DNA of 5,741 nucleotides from Nitratireductor sp. (lineage in GTDB: Bacteria > Pseudomonadota > Alphaproteobacteria > Rhizobiales > Rhizobiaceae): positions 1 through 5,741 of the forward strand of contig JAGRLQ010000106.1 in the NCBI GenBank assembly GCA_020441735.1. Reading direction: 5' to 3'. The notes under the pieces were generated by a model. That model was not told the DNA's origin. It did not search any database and was given only the letters and a program-made list of their open reading frames with translations. A program made the translations under genes and the position numbers. Below are positions 3,641 through 5,741 of the stretch, in pieces. Every line of letters begins with the position of its first letter. Position 1 is the first letter of the stretch.

Positions 3641-5741
3641 ATGGCTGAGGCCGGCAAATGGGACTTCTGGATTGACCGCGGCGGGACGTTTACCGACATT
3701 GTCGGACGCGATCCTACAGGCGGGCTTCACGCCCACAAGCTTCTTTCCGAAAACCCCGAAGCTTATCGTGACGCCGCTGTTCAGGGCATTCGCGACCTCC
3801 TGGGCGTAAAGAAAGGCGAACCCGTCCCCTCGCACCGCATCGACACGGTGAAAATGGGGACCACGGTTGCCACCAACGCGCTTCTCGAGCGCAAGGGGGA
3901 TCGCACTGCCCTGCTGATCACCAAAGGCTTCCGGGATGCGCTGAGGATCGGCTATCAGGCCCGCCCCGACATCTTCGCCAAGGAGATCGTCAAGCCCGAA
4001 CAGCTCTACGAGACCGTCATCGAGGTCGATGAGCGCATTCTGGCCGACGGCACCGTGGAGCAAGCACCCGATCTTGCCGCCATCCGCACCGAACTGGAAG
4101 CGATTCGCAACAGCGGCATCGAGGCAATTGCCATTGCGCTGATGCATTCCTGGAAATACCCCCAGCACGAGCAGGCCGTTGCGAAACTCGTGCGCGAAAT
4201 GGGCTTCGGCCAGGTTTCCGTCAGCCACGAGGTCTCCCAGCTCGTCAAGCTGGTCGGCCGCGGCGATACCACCGTGGTCGATGCCTATCTTTCACCAATC
4301 CTGCGGCGCTACGTGAATCAGGTTGCCGAAGAACTGGGGGAAGGCCCCCGCCTCATGTTCATGATGTCTTCAGGCGGATTGACCGCCGCCGAACTCTTCC
4401 AGGGCAAGGACGCGATCCTGTCCGGTCCGGCAGGCGGCGTGGTCGGCGCGGTGGAGACTGCCAGTCTGGCCGGCTTCGACAAGATGATCGGTTTCGACAT
4501 GGGCGGCACCTCGACCGATGTCTCCCATTATGACGGCGAACTGGAACGCACCTTCGAGACCGAAGTTGCCGGCGTGCGCATGCGCGCGCCGATGATGCGC
4601 ATTCACACCGTCGCCGCCGGCGGCGGCTCGATCCTTACCTTCAAGGATGGCCGCTTCCAGGCGGGCCCCGATTCGGCTGGTGCCAATCCCGGCCCCGCCT
4701 GCTACCGGCGCGGCGGCCCGCTTGCCGTCACCGATGCCAACGTCATGGTCGGCAAATTGCGCCCGGAATTCTTCCCGGCGATCTTCGGTCCAAATCAGGA
4801 CGAGAAACTCGACGCCGAAACCGTGCGGGAAAAGTTCACCGCGCTGGCAGAGGAAACCGGCTCGATGCCGGAAGAGGTGGCCGACGGCTTCCTCAAGATC
4901 GCAGTCGAGAACATGGCCAACGCCATCAAGAAGATTTCCGTCCAGCGCGGCTACGACGTCACCGAATATGCGCTCAACTGTTTCGGCGGCGCCGGCGGCC
5001 AGCACGCCTGCGCGGTTGCCGATGCACTCGGCATGAAGACCGTGCTCATCCATCCCTTCTCCGGCATTCTGTCGGCCTATGGCATGGGGCTCGCCAGGAT
5101 CAGGGCAAACCGCACCCGGGCACTGGTAAAACCGCTCGGCAAGGCACTTGAATCAGAACTTCAAGCCGTTGAATCGGAACTTGAAAAAGAGACCCGCACG
5201 GAACTTGCAGAACAGGAAGTAAGCGATTCTTCCGTAAGCGTTTTTTCCCGTGCCCACATTCGCTACGACGGCACGGATACGGCGATCCCCGTCACCCTTG
5301 CCGAGACAGACAGCATGATCGCCGAGTTCGAACAGACCCACCGCAAGCAGTTCGGTTTCGTGTTCGAAAACAAGGGGCTGATCGTCGAGGCAATCGAGGT
5401 CGAAGCGGTCGGCGGCGGCGCTGAAATCAACGAAAAGGAATACGGGCTTGTCGATGAAATCGTCGCAGCCCACGACGTCAAGGAGTTCTACTCCAACGGA
5501 CAATGGCATGACATTGCAGTTTGCGAATGCAGCGACCTGAAGCCCGGCAATTGTTTGAAGGGCCCGGCCCTCATCATACAGCCCAACCAGACGGTGGTTG
5601 TCGAAGACGGCTGGCAGGCCCGCATCACCAAACACGATCACATGGTTCTCGAACGCGTCGATGAACTCAAACGCGATCACGCCATCGGCACGAAAGCCGA
5701 TCCGGTCATGCTGGAAGTCTTCAACAACCTGTTCATGTCGA
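3641..5741 (+). CDS. oplAH: 5-oxoprolinase, fused HyuA-HyuB type (partial, 3' end outside window)
   Basis: The first 700 residues of a large enzyme are visible, with no stop before the window edge. The family hydrolyses 5-oxo-L-proline to L-glutamate with ATP in the cytoplasm, allowing reuse or catabolism of pyroglutamate; hydantoinases share the fold. The N-terminus KWDFWIDRGGTFTDIVGR is typical of OplAH. Hydant_A_N covers about 8-200 and Hydantoinase_A about 215-510. Nucleotide-binding loops of the actin-like fold are DRGGTFTD (12-19) and DMGGTSTD (286-293). AAGGGS (325-330), GPACYRRGG (351-359) and FGGAGGQHACAVA (448-460) are other conserved stretches. A charged helical segment with repeated ESEL lies at 500-525, then a C-terminal HyuA module to about 680. 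DPVMLEVFNNLFMS (687-700) is the typical start of the HyuB half, so the full protein should be near 1200 residues. The 3641 start has GGAG 7 bases upstream; the in-frame ATG at 3635 is too close to it. N-methylhydantoinase is an alternative. Confidence 0.85.
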   Translation, partial: MAEAGKWDFWIDRGGTFTDIVGRDPTGGLHAHKLLSENPEAYRDAAVQGIRDLLGVKKGEPVPSHRIDTVKMGTTVATNALLERKGDRTALLITKGFRDALRIGYQARPDIFAKEIVKPEQLYETVIEVDERILADGTVEQAPDLAAIRTELEAIRNSGIEAIAIALMHSWKYPQHEQAVAKLVREMGFGQVSVSHEVSQLVKLVGRGDTTVVDAYLSPILRRYVNQVAEELGEGPRLMFMMSSGGLTAAELFQGKDAILSGPAGGVVGAVETASLAGFDKMIGFDMGGTSTDVSHYDGELERTFETEVAGVRMRAPMMRIHTVAAGGGSILTFKDGRFQAGPDSAGANPGPACYRRGGPLAVTDANVMVGKLRPEFFPAIFGPNQDEKLDAETVREKFTALAEETGSMPEEVADGFLKIAVENMANAIKKISVQRGYDVTEYALNCFGGAGGQHACAVADALGMKTVLIHPFSGILSAYGMGLARIRANRTRALVKPLGKALESELQAVESELEKETRTELAEQEVSDSSVSVFSRAHIRYDGTDTAIPVTLAETDSMIAEFEQTHRKQFGFVFENKGLIVEAIEVEAVGGGAEINEKEYGLVDEIVAAHDVKEFYSNGQWHDIAVCECSDLKPGNCLKGPALIIQPNQTVVVEDGWQARITKHDHMVLERVDELKRDHAIGTKADPVMLEVFNNLFMS

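Noticed and set aside
3584..4228. Minus-strand 214-residue open frame opposite the oxoprolinase start
   Set aside because: It lies antisense to a strongly conserved plus-strand coding region, has no family resemblance and reads as a composition shadow of a GC-rich gene.
4370..5053. Minus-strand 227-residue open frame
   Set aside because: Antisense to the central Hydantoinase_A domain; the protein is a low-information H/D/G/A-rich shadow with no motif.
5153..5680. Minus-strand 175-residue open frame
   Set aside because: Antisense to the C-terminal HyuA module of the oxoprolinase; no recognisable domain.
1..5741. CRISPR arrays, tRNA or rRNA genes, insertion sequences or phage genes
   Set aside because: No regularly spaced repeats, cloverleaf-like segments, transposase or phage motifs were seen on either strand.

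Overview
The window looks like chromosomal DNA from an alphaproteobacterium, most likely of the Rhizobiaceae or a near relative (order Hyphomicrobiales). The reasons are the protein styles (a fused 5-oxoprolinase, a TerB plus J-domain DjlA-like protein, an AmiD/AmpD-type amidase with a C-terminal peptidoglycan-binding domain), the moderately GC-rich coding sequence, and a mosaic of ATCCTCGG-type palindromes at the left edge of the kind scattered between genes in rhizobia. This is judged by reading alone; no search was run.

Layout from left to right. Positions 1-197 hold no gene. They contain a G-rich stretch and a 113-bp palindromic repeat unit (54-166). Then come five genes on the minus strand, transcribed right to left: a MarR-like winged-helix regulator (3557-3030), a secreted META/HslJ-like protein (3023-2631), a TerB/J-domain co-chaperone (2579-1881), an N-acetylmuramoyl-L-alanine amidase (1884-1132, overlapping the previous stop and starting at TTG), and, after a 148-bp structured gap, a lipoprotein lytic transglycosylase (983-198). 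On the plus strand, divergent from the regulator, a large gene starts at 3641 and runs off the right edge. It encodes the HyuA-type half of a fused ATP-dependent 5-oxoprolinase, and the first residues of its HyuB-type half are just visible at the window end.

Two functional themes meet here. The regulator and oxoprolinase form a divergent pair whose 83-bp intergenic region carries a near-perfect 20-bp palindrome lying inside both predicted promoters. This is the classic arrangement of a MarR repressor controlling itself and its neighbour. To the left, the co-chaperone, amidase and transglycosylase form an envelope group: two peptidoglycan-cleaving enzymes beside a J-domain protein. The META gene sits 6 bp after the regulator and links the two halves physically. 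The transglycosylase has its own leader with mutually exclusive hairpins and a possible general-stress (EcfG/RpoE2-type) promoter.

Nothing here is clearly a new system. The items most worth a second look are the shared operator, the structured leader of the transglycosylase, and the compact co-chaperone/amidase coupling.
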